Origin: Carnobacterium divergens DSM 20623
GTDB lineage: Bacteria; Bacillota; Bacilli; Lactobacillales; Carnobacteriaceae
Direction: 5' to 3'
Length of the DNA stretch: 64,000 bases
Assembly (NCBI RefSeq): GCF_000744255.1
Contig: NZ_JQLO01000001.1
Coordinates: forward strand, 992,001-1,056,000
Numbering within the stretch: the stretch's first letter is position 1; every line of letters starts with the position of its first letter. Below the pieces are notes generated by a model, which searched no databases, was not told where the DNA came from, and saw only the letters and a list, made by a program, of their open reading frames with translations. The position numbers and the translations under genes were made by a program. This document shows positions 1-8,885 of this stretch, one piece after another.

Positions 1-321
1 AATCCCATTTGCATTGGCAATCAAAACTGCTGCTAATGCAAACAAAGTAAATCCTGGAATCAATACCATTTTCTTACCAAATTTATCAACTAAAATCCCG
101 GCTGGAATTTGCATTCCTGTATAGCCAAAGAAATAAAAACTTGAGATGGCTCCTAGTGAAGCATCACTAATTCCACCACCTAATGAAGCATTTAATTCTG
201 GGAAAATTGGGGATAGTGCTGAACGATACACCCAAATAATGGCCCACCCTAAACACAACATGACAATGATTTGTTTCCAGTATTCCATACCTTTTTGTTT
301 GATTGCTTGACTATTCTCCAT
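1..321 (-). CDS. MFS transporter, N-terminal part (cut by window edge)
   Basis: This is the first 107 codons of a major facilitator superfamily membrane transporter; the rest lies beyond position 1. The start is an ATG preceded by AAGGAG at good spacing. The protein opens with a short polar stretch, a hydrophobic helix around residues 17-35, and then the typical MFS loop between helices 2 and 3, reading GILVDKFGKK (G-x-L-x-D-[KR]-x-G-[KR]). It lies 14 bp downstream of allC on the same strand, so the two are probably co-transcribed and the transporter may bring in a ureide or a related nitrogen compound. That substrate is inference from context only; MFS proteins are very diverse. Confidence 0.85.
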   Translation of the reverse strand, partial: MENSQAIKQKGMEYWKQIIVMLCLGWAIIWVYRSALSPIFPELNASLGGGISDASLGAISSFYFFGYTGMQIPAGILVDKFGKKMVLIPGFTLFALAAVLIANANGI

Positions 322-335
322 ACCCTTCACTCCTT

Positions 336-1568
336 TTAATCTACGTATGCTAGCTCATACAAGACTAACGCCATTGTTTTAACACCTTCAACTAAATCTT
401 CTAATTTCGTGTCTTCTGCTGGATTGTGACTAATGCCATCAATACTTGGGACAAAAATCATACCTGTTGGTATTTGAGGGGCAATAATTTGAGAATCATG
501 ACCTGCGCCACTATGCATCATACGATAATTAATGCCTTCTTTTTCAGCCACATTTTTAATAACCTCAATCATTTTTTTATCCATTGGAATCGGTGTTTCG
601 TCCATCCATAAATCCACGGTTAACTCTAAACCTAATTCATCAGCAATTTGATGCATATCTTCTTCAATCTCCGCTGTAAAGTCATTTAGAATGTTTTGAT
701 CTGTATGACGACAATCCATTGTGAACAAAACTTCTCCAGGAACAACATTCACAGTATTGGGTTTTGGCTCTACTTTTCCAAAAGTCAGTACCAATGGTTC
801 TCCAACTAATCGTGCTTTATCAATGGATTGGGAACAGATTTTACTAAATCCATAAATCGCGTCTTTTCGATACTTCATTGGAGTTGTTCCTGCGTGATTT
901 GCTTGACCTTTTAAAATCATTGTATAGCGCTTTTGACCAACGATACTTGTCACCACGCCGACTGATTTATTTTCTAATTCTAATACATTTCCTTGTTCGA
1001 TATGAATTTCCAAGAAGGCTTTAATATCTTTACGAAGCGTTTCTTCTTCATCTTTAAAATCAAAACCAGCGTTTCTCATAGCATCAACAAATTTCACTCC
1101 ATTAAAATCGGCTATTTCAGATACGTCTTCTTTTTTTGCAAGACCCATCAAATTTTTACTTCCCCAAAAAGCAAATGGAAAACGGCTTCCTTCTTCTTCT
1201 GCCATTGAAATTACTTCAAGCGAACGAAGAGGTGTTCCGTATTGTTCTTTTAAATACTTAACTGCCAGATAAGAAGAAATAACACCAAATTGTCCATCTA
1301 ATTTCCCACCATTTACCACAGTGTCAATATGTGATCCTGTTAAAATGGTTTCAGTTGGATACTTGCTTCCTTCCAAACGACCGAAAAGATTGCCTATTGC
1401 ATCAAAACTTGTGACCATTCCAATATCAGAAAGCCTTTGTTTCACACCATTTTGAGCTTCTAACCAGAAATCAGAATACAACAAGCGAGTGGTTCCTCCG
1501 GTTGGATCTGCCCCTATATTTGAAAGCCATTTAACATTTTCTGCCACTTCTTTTGTTAAATCCATCAT
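336..1568 (-). CDS. allC: Allantoate amidohydrolase (M20/hydantoinase-carbamoylase family)
   Basis: A cytosolic M20-family metal-dependent amidase of 410 residues, matching the length and, from memory, much of the sequence of E. coli AllC, which hydrolyses allantoate to ureidoglycine or ureidoglycolate, CO2 and ammonia during purine-nitrogen recovery. Visible family residues are GSHIDTV (His80), LDGQFG (Asp91), the catalytic/metal motif AEEEGSRF (Glu125-126), HIEQG (His189) and HSGAGHD near residue 355. The related N-carbamoyl-amino-acid hydrolases share these motifs, but long stretches such as MAEEEGSRFPFAFWGSKN favour AllC. The start is one of two adjacent ATGs behind AAAGGA. A transporter follows 14 bp downstream. 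No other allantoin-pathway gene is visible here. Confidence 0.85.
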   Translation of the reverse strand: MMDLTKEVAENVKWLSNIGADPTGGTTRLLYSDFWLEAQNGVKQRLSDIGMVTSFDAIGNLFGRLEGSKYPTETILTGSHIDTVVNGGKLDGQFGVISSYLAVKYLKEQYGTPLRSLEVISMAEEEGSRFPFAFWGSKNLMGLAKKEDVSEIADFNGVKFVDAMRNAGFDFKDEEETLRKDIKAFLEIHIEQGNVLELENKSVGVVTSIVGQKRYTMILKGQANHAGTTPMKYRKDAIYGFSKICSQSIDKARLVGEPLVLTFGKVEPKPNTVNVVPGEVLFTMDCRHTDQNILNDFTAEIEEDMHQIADELGLELTVDLWMDETPIPMDKKMIEVIKNVAEKEGINYRMMHSGAGHDSQIIAPQIPTGMIFVPSIDGISHNPAEDTKLEDLVEGVKTMALVLYELAYVD

Positions 1569-1615
1569 GTATCATCTGTCCTTTCTTTTATAAGCTTTCT
1601 TACTACACTTCTTAT

Positions 1616-1630
1616 TGTAAGCGCTTATCA
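1616..1630. promoter_or_regulatory. cre-like palindrome upstream of allC
   Basis: TGTAAGCGCTTATCA carries the AAGCGCTT core of a catabolite-responsive element but has one extra base in its right arm compared with the TGWAANCGNTNWCA consensus. It lies about 48 bp upstream of the allC start codon, where CcpA binding would repress. The function is inferred. Confidence 0.4.
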
Positions 1631-1783
1631 ATGGAATTGCATTGTATAAACACGCTAAATAGTCTTATATCTTTTTGTTCATAACAAACAATTATCTTCT
1701 TTTTTTTAGATACTGTTGCTATATCATTCTTTTTCTATCATCCTTTACAATGAAGATAGAATTATTCTTAAGGAGGAAAATAA

Positions 1784-2653
1784 ATGGATTATCAAGAATT
1801 TACGTATAGTACCTTACAAGGACTTCCTTTAATGGCTACTTTTTATCCATCAACACATTCCGAAGGCAGTCGCACTATTCTTTACATTCATGGTGGTGGC
1901 CTTGTTTGGGGCAGTCGCAAGGATTTGCCTGCTGATTATATCGACCTTTTTCATAAAGCTGGATACAATTTTTTAACTTTTGACTATCCATTGGCACCTG
2001 AAACCACTTTACCTGAAATAGTAGCCTCTATCAAACAAGGGATTCAATGGTTTCATAAGGTTGCGACTTCAGAGTTAAACCTTTCTTCTTCGGATTTTCA
2101 TTTATTTGGCCGTTCAGCAGGTGCTTATCTAGCTTTTTTAGTTTGCAAAGATCAAACACTTCCTCAGCCTAAAAGTTTAATTAGCTTTTACGGATATGAA
2201 GCGATCAATGCTTCTTTTTACTCAAAACCAAGCCACTATTATTTACGCTTCCCTAAGGTTTCAGTGGAACTTAAAAATGCAATTATTGGAAATAAACCTC
2301 TTGCTTCCGGAGCAATTGAAGAGCGTTATGGCATCTATATGTACGCAAGGCAATCTGGTCACTGGCTAGACATGGTGCTGCCTGCTATTTTACAAGCAAC
2401 AAAATATTCTCTAACCGATACGGATCTTCTGTCATTGCCTCCGACCTTTTTAGCTCAAAGTACTACTGACGAGGATGTTCCTTATGAGATTGGAGAATCC
2501 TTAGCTAAAAAAATCCCAATAAATCAATTTGTATCTGTTGAAAATGAGCCTCATGATTTTGATAAAAATCCTAAAAATCCAAAAGCATTAGCAGTTTATC
2601 ATCAGTTGATTCAATGGTTAACCTCTCATGAAATAAAAAAGGATTCTAACTGA
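1784..2653 (+). CDS. Alpha/beta hydrolase (hormone-sensitive-lipase-like esterase)
   Basis: A soluble 289-residue alpha/beta hydrolase without signal peptide. The oxyanion-hole motif HGGG is at residues 36-39, the nucleophile elbow GRSAG at 109-113 (Ser111), a likely acid lies in the segment STTDEDVP, and the catalytic His is near residue 257 in NEPHDF. HGGG plus GxSAG is typical of the alpha/beta hydrolase 3 (HSL, carboxylesterase) group, which cleaves small esters. The true substrate is unknown. The start has a strong AAGGAGG 8 bp upstream. The gene is monocistronic, converges on rbsB, and its stop codon lies inside the shared terminator hairpin. Confidence 0.8.
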   Translation: MDYQEFTYSTLQGLPLMATFYPSTHSEGSRTILYIHGGGLVWGSRKDLPADYIDLFHKAGYNFLTFDYPLAPETTLPEIVASIKQGIQWFHKVATSELNLSSSDFHLFGRSAGAYLAFLVCKDQTLPQPKSLISFYGYEAINASFYSKPSHYYLRFPKVSVELKNAIIGNKPLASGAIEERYGIYMYARQSGHWLDMVLPAILQATKYSLTDTDLLSLPPTFLAQSTTDEDVPYEIGESLAKKIPINQFVSVENEPHDFDKNPKNPKALAVYHQLIQWLTSHEIKKDSN

Positions 2654-2668
2654 ATAGAATCCTTTTGA
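2635..2668. terminator. Bidirectional terminator between hydrolase and rbsB
   Basis: Stem GGATTCT/AGAATCC (2641-2647 with 2656-2662), flanked by six A on the left and TTTT on the right, so it can work for both converging genes. It is stronger for the rbs operon, which reads into the longer T tract. The hairpin includes the hydrolase stop codon. Confidence 0.75.
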
Positions 2669-2671
2669 ATC

Positions 2672-3604
2672 TTATTTATTTTTTTCAATTAATTCAAGCG
2701 GTGAATCTACTTTTGCTTGAACGTCTTTTAAATTAAAGAAATCATAGGCCGTTTGCAAGGCAAGACGTCCCATTTCAGTTGGTTTTTGAGCGACGGTCGC
2801 ATCTAATTTCCCTGATTTAATCGCTTTTAAGCCATCTTCCGTTCCATCAAAACCAATCACTTTAATCTCTTTTTTACCTGCTGCTTCAATGGCTTCAATT
2901 GCTCCTAGCGCCATTTCATCATTTTGAGCAAAAATAGCCGTTACTTCAGGATTTGATTGGAGCATATTTTCCATAACCGTTAATCCTTTTGCTCGGTCAA
3001 AGTTGGCTGTTTGTTTGGCAACAACGGTTAAATGTTCTTTTGCATAATCTTCAAATCCTTTACCGCGCTCTCTGGTAGCCGAAGCTCCTGGCACGCCCTG
3101 CAATTCTCCAACTAATGCCTTTTTTCCACTCACTCTTTCAAGATACTCTCCAGCCATCTTTCCGCCTTCACTATTATTCGAAGCCACAAGACTTAACAAC
3201 TTGCCTGATTCACTGCTTCGATCAATAGCAATGACAGGAATATTGGCTTGATTCGCAGATTCAACGGCAGGAGCGATTGCAAAAGAATCTACGGGATTAA
3301 TCAAAAGGACATCTACATTTTGTTGAATCAAATCGGTGATATCGTTACTTTGTTTAACTGAGTCATCTTGCGCATCGACTATTTTTACTGTCGTATCATG
3401 TTCCTTTGCCAAGTCACTAATCCCTTCTTTAACAGAGACGAAGAATGGATTATTCAAAGTTGATAAAGAAACGCCCACAACCAATTGATTTTCAGCTTTT
3501 TTTTCAGGTTTAAGCTCCTTCACATTTTCGCCTTCTAATGTCGCTATTTTACAACCTGACAAAACCAGCATACTGACAAGGAATAATGCGATTGTTTTTT
3601 TCAT
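2672..3604 (-). CDS. rbsB: Ribose ABC transporter, substrate-binding lipoprotein
   Basis: Extracytoplasmic binding protein that captures D-ribose and delivers it to RbsAC. It is 310 residues long and begins with a lipoprotein signal peptide ending in the lipobox LSGC (Cys18), so it is anchored to the outer face of the membrane. The mature part is a periplasmic-binding-protein 4 fold; typical stretches include LINPVDSFAIAPAVE, NSEGGKMAGEYL, IFAQNDEMALGAIEA and KVIGFDGTEDG. It is the last gene of the rbs operon, 14 bp after rbsC. Synteny makes the ribose assignment strong. Confidence 0.95.
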   Translation of the reverse strand: MKKTIALFLVSMLVLSGCKIATLEGENVKELKPEKKAENQLVVGVSLSTLNNPFFVSVKEGISDLAKEHDTTVKIVDAQDDSVKQSNDITDLIQQNVDVLLINPVDSFAIAPAVESANQANIPVIAIDRSSESGKLLSLVASNNSEGGKMAGEYLERVSGKKALVGELQGVPGASATRERGKGFEDYAKEHLTVVAKQTANFDRAKGLTVMENMLQSNPEVTAIFAQNDEMALGAIEAIEAAGKKEIKVIGFDGTEDGLKAIKSGKLDATVAQKPTEMGRLALQTAYDFFNLKDVQAKVDSPLELIEKNK

Positions 3605-3618
3605 TTGTTATCCCTCCG

Positions 3619-4569
3619 TTATTTTTTCTTTCTATCCAATAAAACAGCGATAATAATCACAATACCTTTAACAATTTGTTGGTAAAAGCTAGAAACACCT
3701 AGCAAGTTTAATCCATTATTTAAGGTTCCAATAATCAATGCACCAATCAATGTCCCAAAAATACGTCCCTTCCCACCAGAAAGACTCGTTCCTCCTAATA
3801 CCACTGCAGCAATTGCATCCATTTCATACGCTTGTCCTGCTGTAGGTTGGGCTGAGTTTAAGCGTGAAGTGATAATAATTCCGGCAACTGAAGCCATCAT
3901 TCCTGATAATGCATAGATCAATGTTTTAACTTTATCAATCTTAATTCCTGCAATATAAGAAGCTTTTTCATTTCCCCCAATTGCGTAAGTTTTACGTCCA
4001 AATGTCATTTTGTGTAATAAAACATATAATAAAACAAAAGCCATTACCATTAAAATAACTGGAACCGGTATATTGAATAAATAGCCACGTCCAACAAATT
4101 TGAAAATAAAGCTATCGCCAATTCCCGTAATCGGGTTTCCGTCGGTATAGACTAGTGTTGCCCCACGGTAAATCGTCATTGTTGCTAACGTTGCAATAAA
4201 AGGTGCCATTTTGCCTTTAGTAATTAACAAGCCATTGACTGCACCTAAAACGCCACCGATGACCACACCAATAATCATTGCTAAAATTGGATCTAAACCG
4301 CTTGCAATCATTCCAGCCACTAATGCTCCACTTAATGCTAATGTTGACCCAACAGATAAATCAATCCCTCCTGTCAAAATAACAAAGGTCATCCCGAAGG
4401 CAATCAATGCATTTACCGATACTTGTCGTAATAAATTCAACAAGTTAATGGGTGCTATAAAATTTGGATTTAAAATGGTAACTATGACCATTAAAACAAG
4501 TAGTGCAAGAACTGGGCCTAATTTTCCTAACAACTCTTTTAACTGATTTTTTTTCATTGAATTTTCCAT
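3619..4569 (-). CDS. rbsC: Ribose ABC transporter permease
   Basis: Membrane-spanning permease of the ribose importer, 316 residues with about eight to ten hydrophobic helices and family signatures such as GGIDLSVGS, NGLLITKGKMAPFIATL and ALSGMMAS. I start it at the ATG of MENSMKK: a GGAGG lies 8 bp upstream inside the end of rbsA, whereas a longer in-frame start at 4590 lies upstream of that ribosome binding site. With this start the gene begins one base after the rbsA stop codon, which suggests translational coupling. Confidence 0.95.
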   Translation of the reverse strand: MENSMKKNQLKELLGKLGPVLALLVLMVIVTILNPNFIAPINLLNLLRQVSVNALIAFGMTFVILTGGIDLSVGSTLALSGALVAGMIASGLDPILAMIIGVVIGGVLGAVNGLLITKGKMAPFIATLATMTIYRGATLVYTDGNPITGIGDSFIFKFVGRGYLFNIPVPVILMVMAFVLLYVLLHKMTFGRKTYAIGGNEKASYIAGIKIDKVKTLIYALSGMMASVAGIIITSRLNSAQPTAGQAYEMDAIAAVVLGGTSLSGGKGRIFGTLIGALIIGTLNNGLNLLGVSSFYQQIVKGIVIIIAVLLDRKKK

Positions 4570-4570
4570 T

Positions 4571-6052
4571 TTAATAGCCTCCAGTTGCAAGTTTCATAAT
4601 ATTTTCTTGAGTGGCTTCTGATTTTGGGTATTCTCCGGCAATTTTTCCTTCATGAATCACAATAATCCGATCACTTACACCAAGTATTTCAGGTAAATCA
4701 CTGGACACCATCACAATGGCAACACCACGTTCTGCTAGTTCATTCATTAACTGATAAATCTCACGTTTAGCTCCCACATCCACGCCACGAGTAGGTTCAT
4801 CTAAAATCAATATTTTAGGACCAATGCCAATCCATTTTGCTAAAACAACTTTTTGTTGATTCCCACCAGATAAACTTCCTACAGATATGTCTTTATTTTG
4901 TGCTTTTACCGTTAAACGCTTCATTAGTAACTCTGCAAATTCATCTTCAGCTTTTTCGTCAATAATTCCCTTCACCGTAAAGCCGTCAATACTTGGTAAA
5001 CTAATATTGTCTTCTATTGAAAAATCTAAAATTAACCCTTCTGATTTACGATCTTCTGTTAAAAAGCCAACCCCATTTAAAATAGCCGTGCTTGGATTTT
5101 TCAATACAACTTCTTTTTTCTCAATGTAAATTTTTCCTGAGTCGATGGGATCAATCCCAAATATAGCTCGCATAATTTCGGTTCGTCCTGCTCCCATTAA
5201 ACCAGAAAACCCTACTATTTCACCTGAGCGAACAGCAAAAGAAACTTGATTGAATTTTCCTTTACTAGAAATATTTTTGACTTCAAATCGAACTTCGCCA
5301 ATTCGTGCAGTTTTTTTTGGATAATAGTCACTTAACTCACGACCAACCATTTTGCGTACCACATCGTCAACGTCTGTTTCTGCCACTTTCATTGTGCCAA
5401 CTGTCAATCCATCTCGCATAACTGTGATGCGATCACTAATTTGAAAAATTTCTTCCATTCTATGAGAAATATAAACAATTGCGACATTTTTTTGTTTTAG
5501 TAGCTCAATAATTTTAAATAAAGCAAGAATCTCTCGTTCCGTTAAAGCAGCAGTTGGCTCATCCATAATGAGTACTTTAGCATCTGTCATTAAGGCCTTA
5601 GCAATTTCAATCATTTGCTGTTGACCGACAGATAAATCGCTGACATTCGCTGACAAATCTAATTCGATGGTTAATTCTTCAAAAATAGATTTTGCTAACG
5701 CTTCCATTTTTTTGTTTTGAATGATTCCAAATTTATTTTTTAATTCTTTTCCAATAAAAAGATTTTCTAAAACGGTCATCTCTGACCATGTGTTCATCTC
5801 TTGATGGATAAAACTAATGCCGTATTCCTCTGCTTCTTTAGGATTACTAAAGTAACGCTCCTTGCCATCTATAAAAATAGTGCCTTGATCTTTTTTATGC
5901 AGTCCTGTTAGAATATTCATTAATGTGGATTTCCCTGCACCATTTTCTCCCATCAGCGCATGGACTTCTCCGCCAACACAGTCAAAATCAACGTTGACAA
6001 GTACCTTATTTTCTCCAAATGCTTTTGATATTCCTTGTAATAAAATATTCAT
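4571..6052 (-). CDS. rbsA: Ribose ABC transporter, duplicated ATPase subunit
   Basis: Cytoplasmic ATPase that powers ribose import, 493 residues with two nucleotide-binding domains as in all monosaccharide importers. Domain 1 has Walker A GENGAGKST (35-43), an LSVGQQQ signature and the Walker B stretch VLIMDEPTAAL. Domain 2 has the degenerate Walker A GLMGAGRTE usual for RbsA and MglA, the signature LSGGNQQKV and ILILDEPTRGVDVG. The gene lies 11 bp after rbsD and directly precedes rbsC. Confidence 0.96.
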   Translation of the reverse strand: MNILLQGISKAFGENKVLVNVDFDCVGGEVHALMGENGAGKSTLMNILTGLHKKDQGTIFIDGKERYFSNPKEAEEYGISFIHQEMNTWSEMTVLENLFIGKELKNKFGIIQNKKMEALAKSIFEELTIELDLSANVSDLSVGQQQMIEIAKALMTDAKVLIMDEPTAALTEREILALFKIIELLKQKNVAIVYISHRMEEIFQISDRITVMRDGLTVGTMKVAETDVDDVVRKMVGRELSDYYPKKTARIGEVRFEVKNISSKGKFNQVSFAVRSGEIVGFSGLMGAGRTEIMRAIFGIDPIDSGKIYIEKKEVVLKNPSTAILNGVGFLTEDRKSEGLILDFSIEDNISLPSIDGFTVKGIIDEKAEDEFAELLMKRLTVKAQNKDISVGSLSGGNQQKVVLAKWIGIGPKILILDEPTRGVDVGAKREIYQLMNELAERGVAIVMVSSDLPEILGVSDRIIVIHEGKIAGEYPKSEATQENIMKLATGGY

Positions 6053-6063
6053 TCTGATTCCTC

Positions 6064-6459
6064 CTAAAAAATAACCCCAGCTTCTAGTATGATATTGGAA
6101 TATGGTGTGGCTTCACCAGTTCTGATAATGACTTTTGCTTCTTTAGTTTGTTCTTTAAAAGCTTCATGGCTTACAAATGTCAGTGGTCGGTCTAACATTA
6201 AAGCATGGATCGACTTTAACTGTGGCACATTCATTTGTTGAATCTCATCTGCTAAAATAGCTGATTCCACCTCCATTTCTTGAAGAAGAAGCGCCAATAT
6301 TTTTTGAAAAGGAGGATCTTGTAGACTAAGAGCTAAGTCTATTTTAGCAACCCCTTTAGGAATCGGAAGTCCTGCATCGGCAATCACAATTTGATCGGTA
6401 TGTCCTAAATCGGCTAATACTTTGGCAATCTCGCTATTTAAAATCCCATTCTTTTTCAT
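6064..6459 (-). CDS. rbsD: D-ribose pyranase
   Basis: Interconverts the beta-pyranose and beta-furanose forms of ribose so that RbsK can phosphorylate it. The 131 residues match the usual RbsD length, and it starts MKKNGILNSEIAKVLADLGHTD with the conserved DAGLPIP motif after it. I chose the ATG at 6459: AAAGGA lies about 10 bp upstream, while the in-frame GTG at 6468 sits against that site. Its 5' end overlaps rbsK by 26 bp, so translation is probably coupled. Confidence 0.95.
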   Translation of the reverse strand: MKKNGILNSEIAKVLADLGHTDQIVIADAGLPIPKGVAKIDLALSLQDPPFQKILALLLQEMEVESAILADEIQQMNVPQLKSIHALMLDRPLTFVSHEAFKEQTKEAKVIIRTGEATPYSNIILEAGVIF

Positions 6460-7339
6460 AGTGATCACTTCCTTTCAACTCTTCTAGAGTAGGCATTCCA
6501 CCTTGTGCACCAAATTTTTGAATTGATAAAGAGGCAGCTAAATTTCCAAAGCGAATGCTTTCTTTGAGAGACAATTGATTCATCAATCCCACCACAAATG
6601 CTCCGTTGAAAGTATCTCCAGCACCAGTTGTGTCTGTTGGATTAACTTGATATCCTGAAATAATCAGTTGTTCTTGACCATTGTGGTATACAACCCCTTT
6701 ACTCCCTAATGTAACTAGTAATTTATTGGGGTACATCGCTAAGCCAGATTCAAGCGAATGATTAGGAAACAACAACTCAAATTCATGTTCATTAGGTGTA
6801 AGGTAGGTTACTTTATCGATTGTTTTTTTAGCAATTTGACGCGCTGGAGCCGGGTTTAAAACGGTTTGAATCCCATGTTCAAAACAATAATCAATAATGA
6901 TTTCTACTGTTTCACTTGGAATTTCTTGTTGTAATATAACAAAATCTTCCTTATTTAAGGTTGTTAGTAACGGCTTAATCTTTTTTTTATTTATCGCGTT
7001 ATTAGCTCCTGGTATCACTATAATACTATTATCCCCTTCAGATAGTGTAATGTGAGCTGATCCTGTCCCTATATGTGGAACCCGTTCCACATTTGTTACA
7101 TCAATCTTTTCTTTTGATAAATTCTCGATAATTTCATCCCCATAAAAATCCTTGCCAACAGCTCCAATCATTTTTACCTTTGCTCCTAATCTTACCGCAG
7201 CAACAGCTTGATTGGCGCCTTTTCCTCCAAAGGTTGTTTGAAAATCTTGGCCTATTAAGGTCTCACCTTTTTTAGGGCGCTTTTCAGTTTTTACAACAAA
7301 ATCTGTTGATGCACTTCCAATCACAATAATTTGGTTCAT
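6434..7339 (-). CDS. rbsK: Ribokinase
   Basis: Phosphorylates ribose to ribose 5-phosphate, feeding the pentose phosphate pathway. It is a PfkB-family kinase of 301 residues with the substrate motif GGKGANQAVAAVRLGA around residues 38-53 and the catalytic/anion-hole motif DTTGAGDTFNGA around residue 240, where the Asp of GAGD is the base. It starts 2 bp after the rbsR stop and overlaps rbsD at its 3' end. Confidence 0.96.
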   Translation of the reverse strand: MNQIIVIGSASTDFVVKTEKRPKKGETLIGQDFQTTFGGKGANQAVAAVRLGAKVKMIGAVGKDFYGDEIIENLSKEKIDVTNVERVPHIGTGSAHITLSEGDNSIIVIPGANNAINKKKIKPLLTTLNKEDFVILQQEIPSETVEIIIDYCFEHGIQTVLNPAPARQIAKKTIDKVTYLTPNEHEFELLFPNHSLESGLAMYPNKLLVTLGSKGVVYHNGQEQLIISGYQVNPTDTTGAGDTFNGAFVVGLMNQLSLKESIRFGNLAASLSIQKFGAQGGMPTLEELKGSDHYEKEWDFK

Positions 7340-7341
7340 GA

Positions 7342-8316
7342 TTACTCCTTCTTTCTTAAAGTTTCTCTTTGTTTTAATAGAACGGGTAGTTGAATTATTT
7401 TTTTATCAATAGGTTGGTTTTCCATGATGCGACATAATAATTCTGCTCCTTTATACCCCATCTCATAGGCTGGCTGAGCTATCGTCGCTAAACTAGGATA
7501 GACCATTTGACTAAATGGAATGTCATCATATCCAATGATTTGAAGCTCTTCTGGAACCTTAATTCCTCGACGTAAGGCTTCTTTTAAAATAGCTAACCCG
7601 TGTACGTCATTTGAAGCAATTACGCTATCCACTTTTGGAAACTGTTCAAATAATTCTAAGGAAGCTTTCTTTGCTGAATCAAATTGAAAAGAATCCGTTT
7701 GAAGCAGCTGATACGTTAAGTTTTCCTCTTTAAAAACAGAGACACTACCTTTTAAACGTTCCACAGAACCTTTAATTGATTTTGGTCCTACTAACAAAAC
7801 AATTTCTTTTGGGCTTCCCTCAGCAATCGTTTTAGCTGCAAGTATTCCACCTTCAAAATCATTGCCATGAACGGCGTATTCTTTTTTTGTTGCCACGCGA
7901 TCTAGTAAAACAAAAGGGATTTCTTTTAAATTACTGGTTCCACCATCCACAGCAGATAGTATTCCAGCAACATTGTTTTGCATAAATGCTTTTAAATAAT
8001 CTTGCTCTTTTGCCATATCTTCTTGTACATTTCCTAGAATTAAATGATAACCTGCTTCATTCATTTTATCCTCTACCCCTTTTGCTAATAGAGGAAAAAA
8101 AGGATTGGAAATATCAGGCAACAGTAAACCTACTAATTTCGATTTTTTTTGATAGAGAGACCGAGCCACTTCGCTTGGATGAAAATCCAATTTTTTGATG
8201 GCTTTTTCAATTTTTTGTGCAGAGTCAACACCTACATAGCCACTTTGATTGATGGCTCTTGATACTGTCGCAACAGAGACACCTGCTAATTTAGCAACAT
8301 CTTTAATGGTTGTCAT
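7342..8316 (-). CDS. rbsR: LacI-family ribose operon regulator
   Basis: Transcriptional repressor and first gene of the ribose operon. The 324-residue protein has an N-terminal LacI helix-turn-helix (TIKDVAKLAGVSVATVSRAIN region, residues 3-23) with a hinge helix and a sugar-binding domain; motifs include LLLPDISNPFFPLLAKGVED and VIASNDVHGLAILKEA. As a member of its own operon it is presumably autoregulated through the palindrome at 8344-8357. The effector is taken to be ribose or a derivative from operon context. Confidence 0.93.
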   Translation of the reverse strand: MTTIKDVAKLAGVSVATVSRAINQSGYVGVDSAQKIEKAIKKLDFHPSEVARSLYQKKSKLVGLLLPDISNPFFPLLAKGVEDKMNEAGYHLILGNVQEDMAKEQDYLKAFMQNNVAGILSAVDGGTSNLKEIPFVLLDRVATKKEYAVHGNDFEGGILAAKTIAEGSPKEIVLLVGPKSIKGSVERLKGSVSVFKEENLTYQLLQTDSFQFDSAKKASLELFEQFPKVDSVIASNDVHGLAILKEALRRGIKVPEELQIIGYDDIPFSQMVYPSLATIAQPAYEMGYKGAELLCRIMENQPIDKKIIQLPVLLKQRETLRKKE

Positions 8317-8343
8317 TCAATGGATTCTCCTTCCTACCAAACA

Positions 8344-8357
8344 TGTAACCGATTACA
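8344..8357. promoter_or_regulatory. cre / RbsR-type operator of the rbs operon
   Basis: TGTAACCGATTACA is a palindrome that fits the cre consensus TGWAANCGNTNWCA at every position on both strands. It lies 5 bp downstream of the -10 box, over the expected transcription start, the classic place for repression. LacI-family RbsR proteins bind similar palindromes, so CcpA, RbsR or both could use it. Confidence 0.8.
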
Positions 8358-8362
8358 CAACT

Positions 8363-8391
8363 ATAGTAACACGCATATTTTTGATTAGCAA
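8363..8391 (-). promoter_or_regulatory. Promoter of the rbs operon
   Basis: On the minus strand a -35 box TTGCTA (8386-8391) and a -10 box TACTAT (8363-8368) are separated by exactly 17 bp. The predicted start site falls in or next to the operator at 8344-8357. Confidence 0.75.
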
Positions 8392-8405
8392 GTTTTTTTA
8401 TAAAA

Positions 8406-8705
8406 TCAATCTTGTAATTTAACACCAATCAGTTTATTAATCACTTGGCAAGGATAAGACCGCGTCGTTAGCAATGGGCCTGCTTCAAAATAACAATCTA
8501 TTAATTGATCGACGGCAATTTCTTCTATCTCTTCTAAATAATCTATAGGAATCGTCAATCTTACACTTCCTTCATTGTTCTCATCTACAATACTTTTATG
8601 ATAAAAATTAACACGCATTTTCATTACTTCTTCGTTTATTGATTCAATTTTTCGTATTTTAAAAGTGGCAGTTGAAAATTGGCTCACATTTAAATCTGTT
8701 TTCAA
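8406..8705 (-). CDS. Hypothetical small protein
   Basis: I do not recognise this protein. It is about 99 residues, soluble, without signal peptide or membrane helix, acidic in the middle (IDYLEEIEEIAVDQLIDCYFEA) and with a possible beta-rich C-terminus. The start is uncertain: a TTG at 8705 has AGGAG 10 bp upstream and is preferred; an ATG at 8735 would add ten residues but precedes that binding site. It stands alone between the rbs promoter and the divergent peptide-transporter gene. Confidence 0.55.
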   Translation of the reverse strand: MKTDLNVSQFSTATFKIRKIESINEEVMKMRVNFYHKSIVDENNEGSVRLTIPIDYLEEIEEIAVDQLIDCYFEAGPLLTTRSYPCQVINKLIGVKLQD

Positions 8706-8885
8706 AATAAAACAACTCCTAACATTGCATTCCAAATCTTTTTAAGTATAACATCTCTAATGACACTACCTTACCAATTTAAGAAAATCTTGAGGTAAAT
8801 TTAATACTTTAAATTAAAAAAAAATTAAATTTTTCCGGTTTTATTAACTTCTTATGTGAAAAACGCTATCAATGTTTATTTTACT

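Noticed and set aside
4211-4546. Plus-strand ORF of 111 codons inside rbsC
   Set aside because: It is antisense to a well-supported permease gene and has a shadow-like Ile/Lys/Pro composition. The same holds for the other ORFs opposite addB, rpoD, aspS and others.
8857-8871. cre-like stretch TGAAAAACGCTATCA before the peptide transporter gene
   Set aside because: It carries an extra base relative to the consensus and lacks the palindrome; too weak to list as a site.
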